Below, piece by piece: positions 31,376 through 45,790 of a DNA stretch of 64,000 nt (position 1 is its first letter; each line of letters begins with the position of its first letter). The DNA is from Symsagittifera roscoffensis. Taxonomy: Eukaryota; Xenacoelomorpha; Acoela; Convolutidae. The stretch lies in the NCBI RefSeq assembly GCF_963678635.1, contig NW_026971313.1, positions 1-64,000 of the forward strand, written 5' to 3'. The notes beneath the pieces are model-generated. The model saw only the letters and a program-made list of their open reading frames with translations. It was not told the origin of the DNA and searched no databases. The translations under genes were made by a program, and so were the position numbers.

Positions 31376-34300
31376 GACTTTCGTTTTTTTAAAGTGTTTT
31401 TGACCAGTTGTCTTCATTCTTGATTCTTGTTAGTTTTTAGGCTGCATTAAATTGAGTTTGTTTATTTTTATTTAAAGGTCGAGGTTTTTAAAGATAGCCT
31501 TGTTTCTAGTTTAAAATCGACACTGACAAAATAATAAAGATTAAAGAATTTAAAAAACTCACCATTAAAAGCAATTTCACAATTTGTACCATTTCGAAAT
31601 TTCCTAATGATAAAAAAGAGGGCAAAAAAATGCGGGAACTGTGAAAAGGAGCGATTATAAAACTTGCAACTAAATTTTGTATAAGGAAATAGAATGGCAA
31701 TTTTGATTTGAAAAAAAAAAGATTAACCAAATCGAGATATAGTCATTTTTTTGATACAATTTACTAGCGCGTCCCTCTTCTCATTATAAAACTAAAAAAC
31801 TAGACTTGATAGTGCATTTATTTTAGAAGCTCGACTTGTTGCATAGAGGAGCGTTATTGAATATATTTACGTGCATGAATTGGTTTTGACAAGATGGAAT
31901 GATAAAGTTTCTTGCTCTAAAACGCTTGATTGAGCTTAAAGGAGTATTCGATACAGCTTCGGTTTAGTTTTAGCGAACGTGATATGGTTGATGGTCAGCT
32001 GCATTATAAAGATGAGAGCTGTGCTTGAATAAGCATCAGTAACAATGTTACTAAACTTTCGTTTTTTTGAGATTTTTTGCCCGGTTGTCCTCATTCTTGA
32101 TTGTTGTTAGTTTTTAGGCTGCAAGAAATTGAGTTTGTTTGTTTTCATTCAAATAACGGTGTTTTGTACAAATTGCCTTTTTGCTTATTTTATATCGACA
32201 ATGACAAAACAACAAAGATTAAAGAAATGAAAAAACTAACCGTTAAAAGCAATTTCACAGTATGTGCCATTTGAAAATTCTTTTATGATAAAAAAGAGGG
32301 CAAAAAAATGCGGGAACTGTGAAAAGAAGCCATAATAGCTAAAATAAAAATTGCAACTGAGTTTTTTATTAGGAAATTGAATGGCAATTTTGATTTGAAA
32401 AAGCGTTACCAAATCGAGATATAGTCAGTTCCTTGATACAATATACTAGGGCGTCCCTCTTCTCATTATAAAACTCAATAACTAGATTTGATAGTGATTT
32501 TATTTTAGAAGGTCGACTTGTTGCATATAGGAGCGTTATTGAATAAAATTACGTGCATGAATTGGTTTTGACAAGATGGAAAAACAAAGGTTCTTGCTCT
32601 AAAACGCTTGTTTGAGCTTGAAGGAGTACTCGCACAGCTTCTGTTTAGTTTTAACGAAGTTAGATATGGTTGATCACCAGCTGCATGAGAAAGATGAGAT
32701 ATGTGCTTGACTAAGCAACAGTAACAATGTTACTACACTTTCGTTTTTCCAAGTGTTTTTGCCAAGTTGTCCTCATTCTTGATTGTTGTTAGATTTTAGG
32801 CTGCATAAAATTGAATTTTTTTGTTTTTATTCAATTGTCGGTGTTTTAAAAAATTGCCTTTTTTCTTGTTTGTAATCTACACTGAGAAAATAACAAAGAA
32901 TAAAGAAATTAAAAAACTTACCAATAAAAGCAATTTCACAACTAGTGCCATTTTAAAATTCCTTTATGATAAAAAAAGAGGGCAAAAATGTGGGAACTTT
33001 GAAAAGGAGCACTTATAGCAAAAATAAAAGTTGCAACTAAACTTTTTATTAGAAAGTTGAATGGCAATTTTGATTTGAAAAAGGAGTTACCAAATCGAGA
33101 TATAGTCAGTTCCTTGATATATTATACTAGGGCGTTCCTCTTCTCATCATAAAACTCAAAAACTAGACTTGATAGTGTTTTTATTTTAGAAGTTCGACTT
33201 GCTGCATATAGGAGCGTTATTGAATAAATTTACGTGCATCAATTGGTTTTGACAAGATGAAATGTAAAGGTTCTTGCTCTAAAACGCTTGTTTGAGCTTG
33301 AAGGAGTGCTCGCACAGTTTCGGTTTAGTTTTAACGAAGTTATATAAGGTTGATGGTCAGCTGCATGAGAAACATGAGAGCTGTGCTTGAATAAGCACCA
33401 GTAACAATGTTACTACACTTTCATTTTTTCAAGTTTTTTTTGCCCAGTTGTCCTCATTCTTGATTGCTGTTAGTTTTAAAGCTGCATAAAATTGAGTTTT
33501 TTTGTTTTTATTTATATGTCGATGTTTTAAAACATTTTCTTTTTTCTTGTTCAAAATCGACATTGAGAAAATAACAAAGATTAAAGAAAATAAAAAAGCT
33601 CACCATTAAAAGCAATTTCACAATTTGTGCCATTTAAAAAATCTTTTATGAAAAAAAAGAGGGCAAAAAAGCGGAAATTGTGAAAAGGAGCAATTTTAGC
33701 AAAATTAAAAGTTGCAACTAAATTTTTTATAAGGAAATTGAATGGCAATTTTGATTTGAAAAAAGAGTAACCAAATCGAGATTAAGTCTTTTCTTCGATA
33801 CAATATATTAGGTCGTCCCTCTTCGCATTATAAAACTCAAAAACTAGACTTGATAGTGCATTTATTTTGAAAGTTCGACTTGTTGCATATATGAGCGTTA
33901 GTGAATATATTTACGTGCATGAAACGGTTTTGACAAGAGGGAATGATAAAAATTCTTGGTCTAAAACGTTTGTTTGAGCTTGAATGTGTACTCGCAAAGC
34001 CTCGGTTTAGTTTTAGAGAAGTTAGATATGGTTGATGGTCAGCTGCATGAGAAAGATGAGAGCTGTGCTTGAATAAGCACCAGTAGTAATGATACTACAC
34101 TTTCGTTTTTTTAACTGATTTGCCCAGTTGTCCTCATTCTTGATTGTTGTTACTTTTTAGGCAGCATAAAATTGAGTTTGTTTGTTTTTATTTAAATGCT
34201 GGTGTTTTAAAAAATTGCCTTTTTTCTTGATTTAAATCAACACTGACAAAACAACAAAGATTATAAAAAATTTAAAAAACTCACCATTGAAGCAATTTCT

Positions 34301-37300
34301 CAATTTGTGCCATTTTAAAATTGCTGTATGATAAAAAAAAAGAGAGCGAAATGCGGGAACTGTGAAAAGGAGCGATTATAGCAAAAATAAAAGTTGCAAC
34401 TAAATTTTTTATTAGGAAATTGAATGACAATTTTGATTCGAAAAAAGAGTAACCAAATCGAGATATAGTCTTTTCTTCGATACAATATACTAGGTCGTCC
34501 CTCTTCGCATTATAAAACTCAAAAACTAGACTTGATAGTGCATTTATTTTGAAAGTTCGACTTGTTGCATATATGAGCGTTAGTGAATGTATTTACGTGC
34601 ATGAAATGGTTTTGACAAGATGGAATGATAAAAATTCTTGCTCTAAAACGTTTGTTTGAGCTTGAAGGAGTACTCACACAGCCTCGGTTTAGTTTTAGGG
34701 AAGTTAGATATGGTTGATGGTCAGCTGCATGAGAAAGATGAGAGCTGTGCTTGAATTAGCACCAGTAATAATTTTACTACACTTTCGTTTTTTCAAGTAT
34801 TTTTGCCCAGTTGTCCTCATTCTTGATTGTTGTTAGTTTTTTGGCTGCATAAAATTGTGTTTGTTTGTTTCATTTAAATGTCCGTGTTTCAAAAAATTGT
34901 CTAATTTCTTGTTTTAATTCGACACTGACAAAAGCACAAAGATTCAGGAAACTAAAAAAACTCACCATTAAAAGCCATTTAACAATTTGTGCCATTTTAA
35001 AATTCTTTCATGCTAAAAAAGAGAGCAAAAAATGCGGGAACTGTGGAAAAGAGCGATAATAGCAAAAAAATGTTGCAACTAAATTTTTTATAAGGAAATT
35101 GAATGGCAATTTTGATTTTAAAAAAGAGTTACCAAATCAAGATATAGTCATTTTTTTATACAAAATACAAGGGGCATCACTCTTCACATTATAGATCTCA
35201 AAAACTAGACTTGATAGCGCATTTATTTTGGTAGTTCGACTTGTTGCATATACGATCGTTTTTGAATATATTTACGTGCATGAATTGGTTTTGACAATAT
35301 GGAATGATAAAGGTTCTTGCTGTAAAACACTGGTCTGAGCTTGAACGAGTACTCGCACTGCTCCGGTTTAATTTTAGCGAAGTTAGATATGGTTAATGGT
35401 CAGCTGTATGAGAACGATGAGAGCTGTGCTTGAAAAAGCACCGATAACAATGTTACTTCACTTTCGGTTTCTTTGAGAGTTTTTGCCCTGTTGTCCTCAT
35501 TCTTGATTGTTGTTAGTTTTTAGGCTGCAAAAAATTGAGTTTGTTTTTTTATTTATATGTCGGTGTTTTAAAAAACTGCTTTTTTCTTGTTTTAAATCGA
35601 CACTGACAAAACAAAAAAGATTAAAGAAGTTAAATAACTCACCATTAAGAGCAATTTCACAATTTGTGCCATTTTAAAAATCTTTTATGATAAAAATAGA
35701 GGGCAGAAAAAAGCGGGAACTGTGAAAAGGAGCTATTATAGCAAAAATAAAAGTTGCAACTAAATTTTTTATAACGAAATTGAATGGCAATTTTGATTCG
35801 AAAAAAAGTTACCAAATCGAGATATAGTCAGTTCTTTGATACAATATACTAGGGCGGCCTTCTTCTGATTATAAAACTGAATAACTAGACTTGATAGTGC
35901 ATTTATTTTAGAAGGTCGAGTTGTTGCATATAGGAGCGTTATTGAACACATTTACGTGCATGAGTTGGTTTTGACAAGATTGAATGATAAAGGTTCTTGC
36001 ACTAAAACGCTTGTTTGAGCTTGAAGGAGTACTCGCACAGCTTCGGTTTAATTTTAGCGAAGTTGGATATGACTGATGGTCAGCTGCATGAAAAAGATGA
36101 GAGCTGTGCTTGAATAAGCAGAAGTAAAATGTTACTACACTTTCGTTTTTTAAGTGTTTTGCCAAGCTGTCCTCATTCTTGATTGCTGTTAGTTTTTAGG
36201 CTGCAAAAAATTGAGTTTGTTTGTTTTTATTTAAATGTCGGTGTTTTAAAAACTTGCCTTATTTCTTGTTTTAAATCGACACTGACAAAAAAACAAAGGT
36301 TAAAGAAATTAAAAAAACTCACCATTAAAAGCAATTTCACCATTTTAAAATTCATTTATGATAAAAAAGAGCGCAAAAAATTGCGGGAACTGTGAAAAAC
36401 AGCAATTATAGCAAAAATAAAAGTTGCAACTAAAATTTTTATAAGGAAATTGAATGGCAATTTTGATTTTTTTAAAAGTTACCAAATTGAGATACATTCA
36501 TTTCTATGATACAATATACTAGGTCGTCCCTCTTCGCATTATAAAACTCAAAAACTAGACTTGATAGTGCATTTATTTTTAAAGTTTGACTTGTTGCAAA
36601 TAGGAGCGTTTTTGAATATATTTACATGCATGAATTTGTTTTGACAAGATGGAATGATAAAAGTTCTTGCTCTAAAACGCTTGTCTGAGCTTGAAGGAGT
36701 ACTCGCACAGCTTCGTTTTAATTTTAGCGAAGTTAGATTTGATTGATGGTAAGCTGCATGAGAAAGATGAGAGCTGTGCTTGAATAAGCACAAGTAACAA
36801 TGTTACTACACTTTCGTTTTTTAAGTGTTTTTGCTTAGTTGTCCTCATTCTTGATTGTTATTAGTTTTTAGGCTGCAAAAAATTGAGTTTGTTTGTTCTT
36901 ATTCAAATGTCGGTGTTTTAAAAACATGCCTTATTTCTTGTTTTAAATCGACACTGACAAAATAACAAAGGTTAAAGAAATTGAAAAACTCACCCTTAAA
37001 AGCAATTTCACCATTTTAAAATTCCTTTATGATAAAAAAGAGCGCAAAGAAATGCGGGAACTGTGAAAAACATCAATTATAGCAAAAATAAAAGTTGCAA
37101 CTAAAATTTTTATAAGGAAATTGAATGGCAATTTTGATTTTTAAAAAAAAGTTACCAAATCGAGATATAGTCATTTCTTTGATACAATACACTAGGGCGT
37201 CCCTATTCTCATTATAAAACTCAAAAACTAGACTTGATAAAGCATTTATTTTAAAAGATCGACTTGTTGCAAATAGGAGCGTTTTTGAATATATTTACGT

Positions 37301-40300
37301 GCATGACTTTGTTTTGACAACTTGGATTGATAAAGATTCTTGCTCTAAAAGGCTTGTCTGAGCTTGAAGGAGTACTCGCACAGCTTCGGTTTAATTTTAG
37401 CGAAGTTAGATATGACTGATGGTCAGCTGCATGAAAAAGTTGAGAGCTGTGCTTGAATAAGCACCAGTAAAATGTTACTACACTTTCGTTTTTTAAAAGT
37501 TTTGCCTAGCTGTCCTCATTCTTGATTGTTGTTAGTTTTTAGGCTGCAGAAAATTGAGTTTGTTTGTTTTTATTTAATTGTCGGTGTTTTAAAAACTTGC
37601 CTTATTTCTTGTTTTAAATCGACACTGACAAAATAACAAAGCTTAAAGAAATTAAAAAACTCACCATTAAAAGCAATTTCACCATTTTAAAATTCCTTTA
37701 TGATAAAAAAGAGCGCAATGAAATGCGGGAACTGTGAAAAACAGCAATTATAGCAAAATAAAAGTTGCAACTAAAATTTTTATAAGGAAATTGAATGGCA
37801 ATTTTGATTTTAAAAAAAAGTTACCAAATCGATATATTAGTCATTTCTTTGAAACAATACACTAGGGCGTCCCTATTCTCATTATAAAACTCAAAAACTA
37901 GTCTTGATAGTGCTTTTATTTTAAAAGATCGACTTGTTGCAAATAGGAGCGTTTTTGAATACATTTACGTGCATGAATTTGTTTTGACAAGATGAAATGA
38001 TAAAGGTTCTTGCTCTAAAACGCTTGTCTGAGCTTGAAGGAGTACTCGCACAGCTTCGTTTTATTTTAGCGAAGTTAGATATGACTGATGGTCAGCTGCA
38101 TGAAAAAGATGAGAGCTGTGCTTGAATAAGCACCAGTAAAATGTTACTACACTTTCGTTTTTTAAGTGTTTTGCCAAGCTGTCCTCATTCTTGATTGTTG
38201 TTAGTTTTTAGGCTGCAGAAAATTGAGTTTTTTTGTTTTTATTTAAATGTCGGTGTTTTACAAACTTGCCTTATTTCTTGTTTTAAATCGACACTGACAA
38301 AATAACAAAGGTTAAAGAAATTAAAAAACTCACCATTAAAAGCAATTTCACTATTTTAAAATTCCTTTATGATAAAAAAAGAGCGCAAAGAAGTGCGGGA
38401 ACTGTGAAAAACAGCAATTATAGCAAAAATAAAAGTTGCAACTAAAATTTTTATAAGGAAATTGAATGGCAATTTTGATTTTTAAAAAAAAGTTACCAAA
38501 TCGAGATACATTCGTTTCTATGATACAATATATTAGGGCGTCCCTCTTCTCATTATAAGTTTCGAAAACTAGACTTGATAGCGCATTTATTTTAAAGTTT
38601 GACTTGTTGCAAATAGGAGCGTTTTTGAATATATTTACGTGCATGAATTTGTTTTGACAAGATGGAATGATAAAAGTTCTTGCTCTAAAACGCTTGTCTG
38701 AGCTTGAAGGTGTACTCGCACAGCCTCGGTTTAGTTTTAGAGAAGTTAGATATGGTTGATGGTCAGCTGCATGAGAAAGATGAGAGCTGTGCTTGAATAA
38801 GCACCAGTAACAATGTTACTACACTTTCGTTTTTTTAAGTGTTTTTGCTTAGTTCTCCTCATTTTTGATTGTTCTTAGTTTTTAGGCTGCATAAAACTTA
38901 GTTTCTTTATTTTTATGTAAATAGCGGTTTTTTTTAAAAAATTGCCTTTTTTCTTGTTTTAAATCGACACTGACAAACTAACAAAGATTAGAGGAACTAA
39001 AAAAACTCACCATTAAAAACAATTTCACAATTTGTGCCATTTAAAATATCCCTTATGATAACAAGCGGGCAAAAAATAGCGGGAACTGTGAAAAGGAGCG
39101 ATTTTAGCAAAAACAAAAGTAGCAACTAAATTTTTATAAGGAAATTGAATGGCAATTTTGATTTAGAAAAAAAGAGTTACCAAATCGAGATATAGTCATT
39201 TCTTTGATACAATATACTAGGGCGTCCCTATTCTCATTATAAAACTCAAAAACTAGACATTCTAGTGCATTTATTTTAAAAGATTGACTTGTTGCAAATA
39301 GGAGCGTTTTTGAATATTTTTACGTGCATGGATTTGTTTTGACAAGATGGAATGATAAAGGTTCTTGCTCTAAAACGCTTGTCTGAGCTTGAAGGAGTAC
39401 TAGCACAGCTTCGTTTTATTTTAGCGAAGTTAGATATGATTAATGGTCAGCTGCATGAGAAAGATGAGAGCTGTGCTTGAAAAAGCACCAGTAACAATGA
39501 TACTACACTTTCGTTTTTTAAGTGTTTTTGCTTAGTTGTCCTCATTCTTGATTGATGTTAGTTTTGAGGCTGCATAAAATTTGGTTTGTTTATTTTTATT
39601 TAAATGTCGGTTTTTTAAAAATTGCCTTTTTTCTTGTTTTAAATCGACACTGACAAAATAACAAAGATTAGAGGAAATAAAAAAAAAGTACCATTAAAAA
39701 CAATTTCACAATTTGTGCCATTTAAAAATTCCCTTATGATAATAAAGCGGGCAAAAAATGCGGGAACTGTGAAAAGGAGCGATCATAGCAAAAACAAAAA
39801 GTTGCAACTAAAATTTAATATGGAAATTGAATGGCAATTTTGATTTTAAAAAAGAGTTACCAAATCGAGATATAGTCATTTCTTTGATACAATATACTAG
39901 GGCGTCCCTATTCTCATTATAAAACTCAAAAGCTGGGCTTGATAGTGCATTTATTTTAGAAGTTCGACTTGCTGGATATAGGAGCGTTATTGAATATATA
40001 TACGTGCATGAATTGGTTTTGACAAGATGGAATAATAAAGGTTCTTGCTCTAAAACGCTTGTTTGAGCTTGAAGGAGTGCTCGCACAGCTTCGGTTTAGT
40101 TTTAGCGAAGTTAGATTTGGTTGATGGTCAGCTGCATGAAAAAGATGAGAGCTGTACTTGAATAAGCACCGGTAACAATGTTACTACACTTTCGTTTTTT
40201 AAGTGTTTTTGCTTAGTTGTCCTCATAGTTGATTGATGTTAGTTTTGAGGCTGCATAAAATTTGGTTTGTTTATTTTTATTTAAATGTCGGTTTTTTAAA

Positions 40301-42770
40301 AATTGCTTTTTTTCTTGTTTTAAATCGACACTGACAAAATAACAAAGATTAGAGGAAATAAAAAAAAAGTACCATTAAAAACAATTTCACAATTTGTGCC
40401 ATTTAAAAATTCCCTTATGATAATAAAGCGGGCAAAAAATGCGGGAACTGTGAAAAGGAGCGATCATAGCAAAAACAAAAAGTTGCAACTAAAATTTAAT
40501 ATGGAAATTGAATGGCAATTTTGATTTTAAAAAAGAGTTACCAAATCGAGATATAGTCATTTCTTTGATACAATATACTAGGGCGTCCCTATTCTCATTA
40601 TAAAACTCAAAAGCTGGGCTTGATAGTGCATTTATTTTAGAAGTTCGACTTGCTGGATATAGGAGCGTTATTGAATATATATACGTGCATGAATTGGTTT
40701 TGACAAGATGGAATAATAAAGGTTCTTGCTCTAAAACGCTTGTTTGAGCTTGAAGGAGTGCTCGCACAGTTTCGGTTTAGTTTTAGCGAAGTTAGATATG
40801 GTTGATGGTCAGCTGCATGAAAAAGATGAGAGCTGTACTTGAATAAGCACCGGTAACAATGTTACTACACTTTCGTTTTGTTAAGTGTTTTTGCCCAGTT
40901 GTCCTCATTCTTGACTGTTGTTAGTTTTTAGGCTGCATAAAATTGAGTTTGTTTGTTTTTATTTAAATATCGGTTTTTTTAAAGATTAATTTTCTTCTTG
41001 TTTTAAATCGACACTGACAAAATGACAAAGATTAGAGGTACTAAAAAAACTCACCATTAAAATCAATTTCTCAGTTTGTGCCATTTAAAAATTCCCTTAT
41101 GATAATAAAGCGGGCAAAAAAATGCGGGAACTGTAAAAAGGAGCGATTATAGCAAAAACAAAAGTTGTAACTAAATTTTTATAAGGAAATTGAAGGGCAA
41201 TTTTGATTTAACAAAAAGAGTTACCAAATCAAGATATAGTCATTTCTTTGATACAATAAACTAGGGCGTCTATCTTCTCATTATAAAACTCAAAAACTAG
41301 ACTTGATAGTGCATTTTTTTAGAAGGTCGACTTGTTGCATATAGGAGCGTTATTGAATATATTTACGATCATGAATTGGTTTTGACAAGATGGAAAGGTA
41401 AAGGTTCTTGCTCTAAAACGCTTGTTTGAGCTTGAAGGAGTGCATGCACAGCTTCGGTTTATTTTTAGCGAAGTTAGATATGGTTGATGGTCAGCTGCAT
41501 GAGAAAGATGAGAGCTGTGCTTGAATAAGCACCATTAACAATGTTACCACACTTTCGTTTTTTTAAGTGTTTTTGCCCAGTTGTCCTCAATCTTGATTGT
41601 TGTTAGTTTTTAGGCTGCATAAAATTGAGTTTGTTTGTTTTTGATTAACTGTCGGTTTTTAAAAATTGCCTTTTTTCTTGTTTTAAATCGACACTGATAA
41701 AATAACAAAGATCAAAGGTACTAAAAAAACCCACCATTGAAAACAATTTCACAATTTGTGCCATTTAAAAATTCCCTTATGATAATAAAGCGGGCAAAAA
41801 AATGCGGGAACGGTGAAAAGGAGCGATTATAGCAAAAATGAAAGTTGCAAATAAGTTTTTTTAAGGAAATTGAATGGAAATTTTGATTCAAAAAAAGAGT
41901 TACCAAATCGAGATACAGTCATTTCTTTGATACAATATACTAGGGCGTCTCATTTCTCATTATAAAACTTAAAAACTAGAAATGATAGCGCATTTCTTTT
42001 AAAGTTTGTTTTGAAGCAAATAGGAGCGTTTTTGAATATATTTTTGAATTGGTTTTGACAAGATGGAATGATTAAGGTTCTTGCTCTAAAACGCTTGTCT
42101 GAGCTTGAACGAGAACTCGCACAGCTTCGGTTTAATTTTAGCGAAGTTAGATACGGTTGATGGTCAGCTGCATGAGAAAGATGAGAGCTGTGCTTGAATA
42201 AGCAGGAGTAACAATGTTACTACACTTTCGTTTTTTTAAATGTTTTTGCCCAGTTGTCCTCATTCTTGATTGCTGTTAGTTTTTAGGCTGCATAAAATTG
42301 AGTTTGTATGTTTTTATTTAAATGTCGGTTTTTTTTAAATTGCCTTTTTTCTTGTTTTAAATTGACCCGGACAAAATAACAAAGATTAGCGGAACTAAAA
42401 AAACTCACCATTAAAAGTAATTTCAAAATTTGTGCCATTTAAAAATTCCCTTATGATAATAAAGCGGGCAAAAAATGCGGGAACTGTGAAAAGAGCGATT
42501 ATAGCAAAAACGAAAGTTGCAACTAATTTTTTATAAGGAGACTGAATGGCAATTTTGATTTAAAAAAAGAGTTACCAAGTCGAGATATAGTCGTTTCTTT
42601 GATAAATTATACTAGAGCGTCCCTCTTCTTATTATAAAACTCAAAAACTAGACTTGATAGTGCATTTTTTTTAGAAGGTCGACTTGTTGCATGTAGGAGC
42701 GTTAGTGAATATTTTTACGTGCATTAATTGGTTTTGACAAGATGGAATGATCGAGTTTCTTGCTCTAAAA
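31376..42770 (+). repeat. About 0.68-kb satellite array, block 1 (about 16-17 monomers)
   Basis: Head-to-tail, AT-rich monomers of about 665-685 bp. Landmarks in each are GCGGGAACTGTGAAAAGGAG, AAATTGAATGGCAATTTTGA, ACCAAATCGAGATATAGTC, ACTAGGGCGTCCCT, AAAACTAGACTTGATAG, TACGTGCATGAATTGGTTTT, AAAACGCTTGTTTGAGC, GCACAGCTTCGGTTTAGTTT, GATGGTCAGCTGCATGAG and TTAGTTTTTAGGCTGCAT. The CGCACAGCTTCGG element recurs at, for example, 32633, 33312, 34678, 36036, 37379, 38049, 39412, 40083, 40764 and 42119. Minus-strand open frames of 60-97 codons inside it are repeat by-products. It directly follows rDNA, so it is probably intergenic spacer. Confidence 0.93.
39490..40850 (+). repeat. Two nearly identical adjacent satellite monomers
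   Basis: 39490-40168 and 40169-40849 match almost base for base at an offset of 681, including private variants such as TTGAGGCTGCATAAAATTTGG, AAAGTACCATTAAAAACAAT and AAAAGCTGGGCTTGATAG. Other neighbours differ far more, so this pair arose by a recent duplication. Confidence 0.92.
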
Positions 42771-43397
42771 CGCTGATCCGGTTGTCATAGTAACTACACT
42801 TAATTTTACAAGTTTAACTCTGGGTTGGAAATCTAATCCCAACTTTTTATTAGTTTAGATCATCCACCTGCTCAAGAAACGGTCAGCCATACTTTAGTTT
42901 TCGAAATCCGACTTTTTTTCATCAATATATACCTTTTTCCGCCAGCCAACCAGGATCAAATTCTCGAAGTTTAGAGTTAGGCTTATAACTTTGAACTAAT
43001 GTTCCAACTGACTTGAACTTTAGTTTATTGGAAAGAACATGAGCAGGGCTTTACAAAACACCCCTATTTTACTCCGAAACTAAATCTTAAAGTTATTCAA
43101 ACCCCAACCTCAAAAGTGTCAAAATGTTACCAAAATCCTAACCCCAACTTTTTAAGCCACTTTTTTGAAGTTTTTCTTTCAGTAAGGTACGTTTATTTTT
43201 GCTCCTAGACCCCAAATCAAAAAGTTTTAGAGCTCTAGGACGTCGAAAACCATTTTGAGCCGATGCGAAAAATGTCCAAAAAAAATGCCAAAAGGTGACC
43301 GTGGCTAGGGTTAGGGACATGGAGTGGCTGAACGGTGTCTTCCGAAGACACATAAGCCTTCTGAAGTCAGACCTACTAGAGACGGGCCATTTCACTT

Positions 43398-44162
43398 TTG
43401 GTCCACCCCCAATACCTCCCTTTTTTTACTGCTAGGCCCTTTTCCAATCTTTTAGGAGGAAAATCCGACTCGAGAGAAAGCTCAAGGAGCAGCAGGAGTA
43501 GGCAAAAAGGATGCACACTGACGCAAGAAGACGAGGAGGAATCATCCACATTTCAAAACTCTGTAGTCCACCCAAGACAGAGAGAAAGCCCGATATCTAG
43601 AGAGAATAAAGGATCTAGACCTGGAAGACCTGGCATGTCGACAAGAGTTGACGGAGGTTCTAGGATTCAAGAATGTGTCGCACGAGAACTTGAGCAGACA
43701 TCACTGTGTGGATTGGCTAAAGGCCCTCGAAGCGCATCCTCGAGAGCCGAGAGATTGGAAACCGCAGATCTAACGGGAAAACCACAAAAATCTATAATGG
43801 GCCCGGTCAAATACAGGCCTCTCAAGCAGCTAGGAAGTCCAGGCCTAATCTTGGAGCCTCCCAAGAATCGAACGGGCATAGCCAGGATCAGGGTGGCAAT
43901 TTCTGCACAGCTATGCATAGTCGAAAAACTTCTTGACCCAAAAAGCATGGAGATTCCGGACACCGGATTTCTGGGCCCCAAGCTCGCTGAAGACCCAAGG
44001 TATGGTAAATCCTGTGGGATATCGCAGCTAGCAAAAACCTTGGCCATGTACGATCGATCAGACCCCAGAGCAGCGAGAGCAATCATCGTGGCAGGATCGG
44101 ACTTCAAGGGGACGTCGCCGAAGTTATTCAAGGGGACGTCCTGCTGCCTGGAGCGGAACTGA
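43398..44162 (+). pseudogene. Unknown protein, first open stretch of the insert
   Basis: 254 codons. The first 130 or so are Ser/Arg/Glu-rich and look unordered; in this part another frame also reads plausible protein (LSRHHCVDWLKALEAH), so a frameshift may lie near 43780-43880. The second half (IARIRVAISAQLCIVEKLLD; AKTLAMYDRSDPRAARAIIV) looks like a folded helical domain. The frame ends just before a stretch that continues in another frame toward the next open piece. Not recognised. Confidence 0.5.
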
Positions 44163-44970
44163 ACAAAATTCTGGCCCTGGTGGTGGCTATAAAATCCGAG
44201 ACACCATGCGAGCCAGAGCTGTTGCATTTCGCGGGGATGAATGACCAACTGCATGCGGCAGGACTTCTAGAGCATTTAAAAGGCGCGGAATCAACCCCAA
44301 GAAGATCTGGGAAGCAATTCAGACGCTGTTTGCAGCAATGAACGAGATTGAGGAGTTGGTAGCTTCTCGATTTGGGCCAAAGACGAAAGTGGTGTTCAAG
44401 TCATCGCCAGATTACCCGCGCATTCCATCAGCAGTACAGTTCGTGTATGAAATTTTGACCCTGATAGCAGAGCGCAACTCGTGGCGGATGATCATGGCCG
44501 CTCCGAATGGCGAGTTGGAGTCAATAAACTTGAGACTTCTTAAGTCTGACCTTGCAGCGACATGGGCGGATGTATCTCATGCTCTGAGGGGATTTTACGA
44601 GTTAGCTGACGCCTTGATTGTGCTGGCTGAGGCTCTCTGCCTTGAGGTGCCAATTTTTGCTCGACAGCTGAAGTTTAACACGGAGATTGGGGACGATAAT
44701 CCTGCGATAACCCATCTAACAGCCAGCCTGAGGTTCCGGAGTATGGGTCTGACGATCACGAGCTCCACCAGCAGTGCTAGGGGACCTAAAAATGAAAGAA
44801 AGAATGTGGCCGCGGCAGAGAAACATTTAGAGTCGATAGGATATTGTTTACACAAGAGAGAGGGAGGTGGCCGTTTTACACCCCGAGACTTGAGAATGCG
44901 ACGGACAAGACGAGGGAGAGTGCTCCACCCCTCATCAAACAAATATGGAATTATCTTGATGAATAGCTAG
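44163..44970 (+). pseudogene. Unknown helical protein, second open stretch of the insert
   Basis: The methionine-started part is 44338-44970 (210 codons), but coding character extends upstream in shifted frames to 44163 (ILALVVAIKSETPCEPELLH). It contains mostly amphipathic helices (PSAVQFVYEILTLIAERNSW; LRGFYELADALIVLAEALCL) and then a basic Arg-rich tail. No catalytic motif is visible. Length and helical make-up would suit a nucleic-acid-coating or structural protein, but that is only a guess. Confidence 0.5.
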
Positions 44971-45002
44971 AGGTGGCATAAGATAGGGAGACGACGGTGG
45001 GG

Positions 45003-45660
45003 AGATTTGTCACAGTAGCTAATGAAGTCACTGTTTTAGGCTTCCGAGGGGATCATGCGAAGTGTGAGCTGAAGACCAGGAGGGATCACAAGATCTTGAG
45101 ATTCTTGAGCCCATGCTGGTAAAAGAAGTATCTGAAAGATGTGTTCTACGCAGGAAACGCCATCTTTGAGCCGTTCGTGCAGGAACTCTTGAAAATGCCT
45201 ATCAACCTCTTGCTGGCTTTGTATCTGGTGTACCCCAGGTACCTGTTTATTATGGGGCCGTCGTACATATTCAGTAGGGGCGTGAGAACGCTCCGGATTG
45301 ATGGGTATCTGACGCTGTAATCATGACGTATGGGGAACTGACGGCGTTTCATCGGTTGATGAAGTATGGGGAACCCCTGTTGGTAAGGAAGGCTCACCCG
45401 AGTATGGAAACCTATTCGTACAAGTGTGCTGCCGGAGTGAAGACATTGCTTATGGAGTACCTGCTGATGCAAAATCGATACTTAATGGAAGAACAGTGAA
45501 GCACGGTAGTGAAGTTTGGAGAGCCAGTCCTGATCGGCACTGGACTGGACGAGAAAGGGAAGAAATGACTGCTCGAGAAGATGATTGGCCTAAGCAAGCA
45601 GAAGCAGAACACCGGGGCCAACCCAAAGATAGCTCCACTCTAAACAAAAAAACTCATGAT
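45003..45660 (+). pseudogene. Unknown protein fragments, third segment of the insert
   Basis: One frame reads VGRFVTVANEVTVLGFRGDH, stops at TAA (about 45118), and continues as VFYAGNAIFEPFVQELLKMP followed by a hydrophobic stretch (INLLLALYLVYPRYLFIMGP) to a stop near 45320. A second frame continues with AVIMTYGELTAFHRLMKYGE. This is coding-like with at least one nonsense and one frameshift. No family recognised. Confidence 0.45.
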
Positions 45661-45790
45661 AGAAAATGAGTGTCGAGGTAGATGATAAAAAAAAGACTGG
45701 TAATATGAATAAAAATACTAATATTCTTAAGGCTAGAGAAGGGGGAGGCAAGAGTAGGACAAGAGGCAGCTGGACAAAGAAGTTGAGTCA

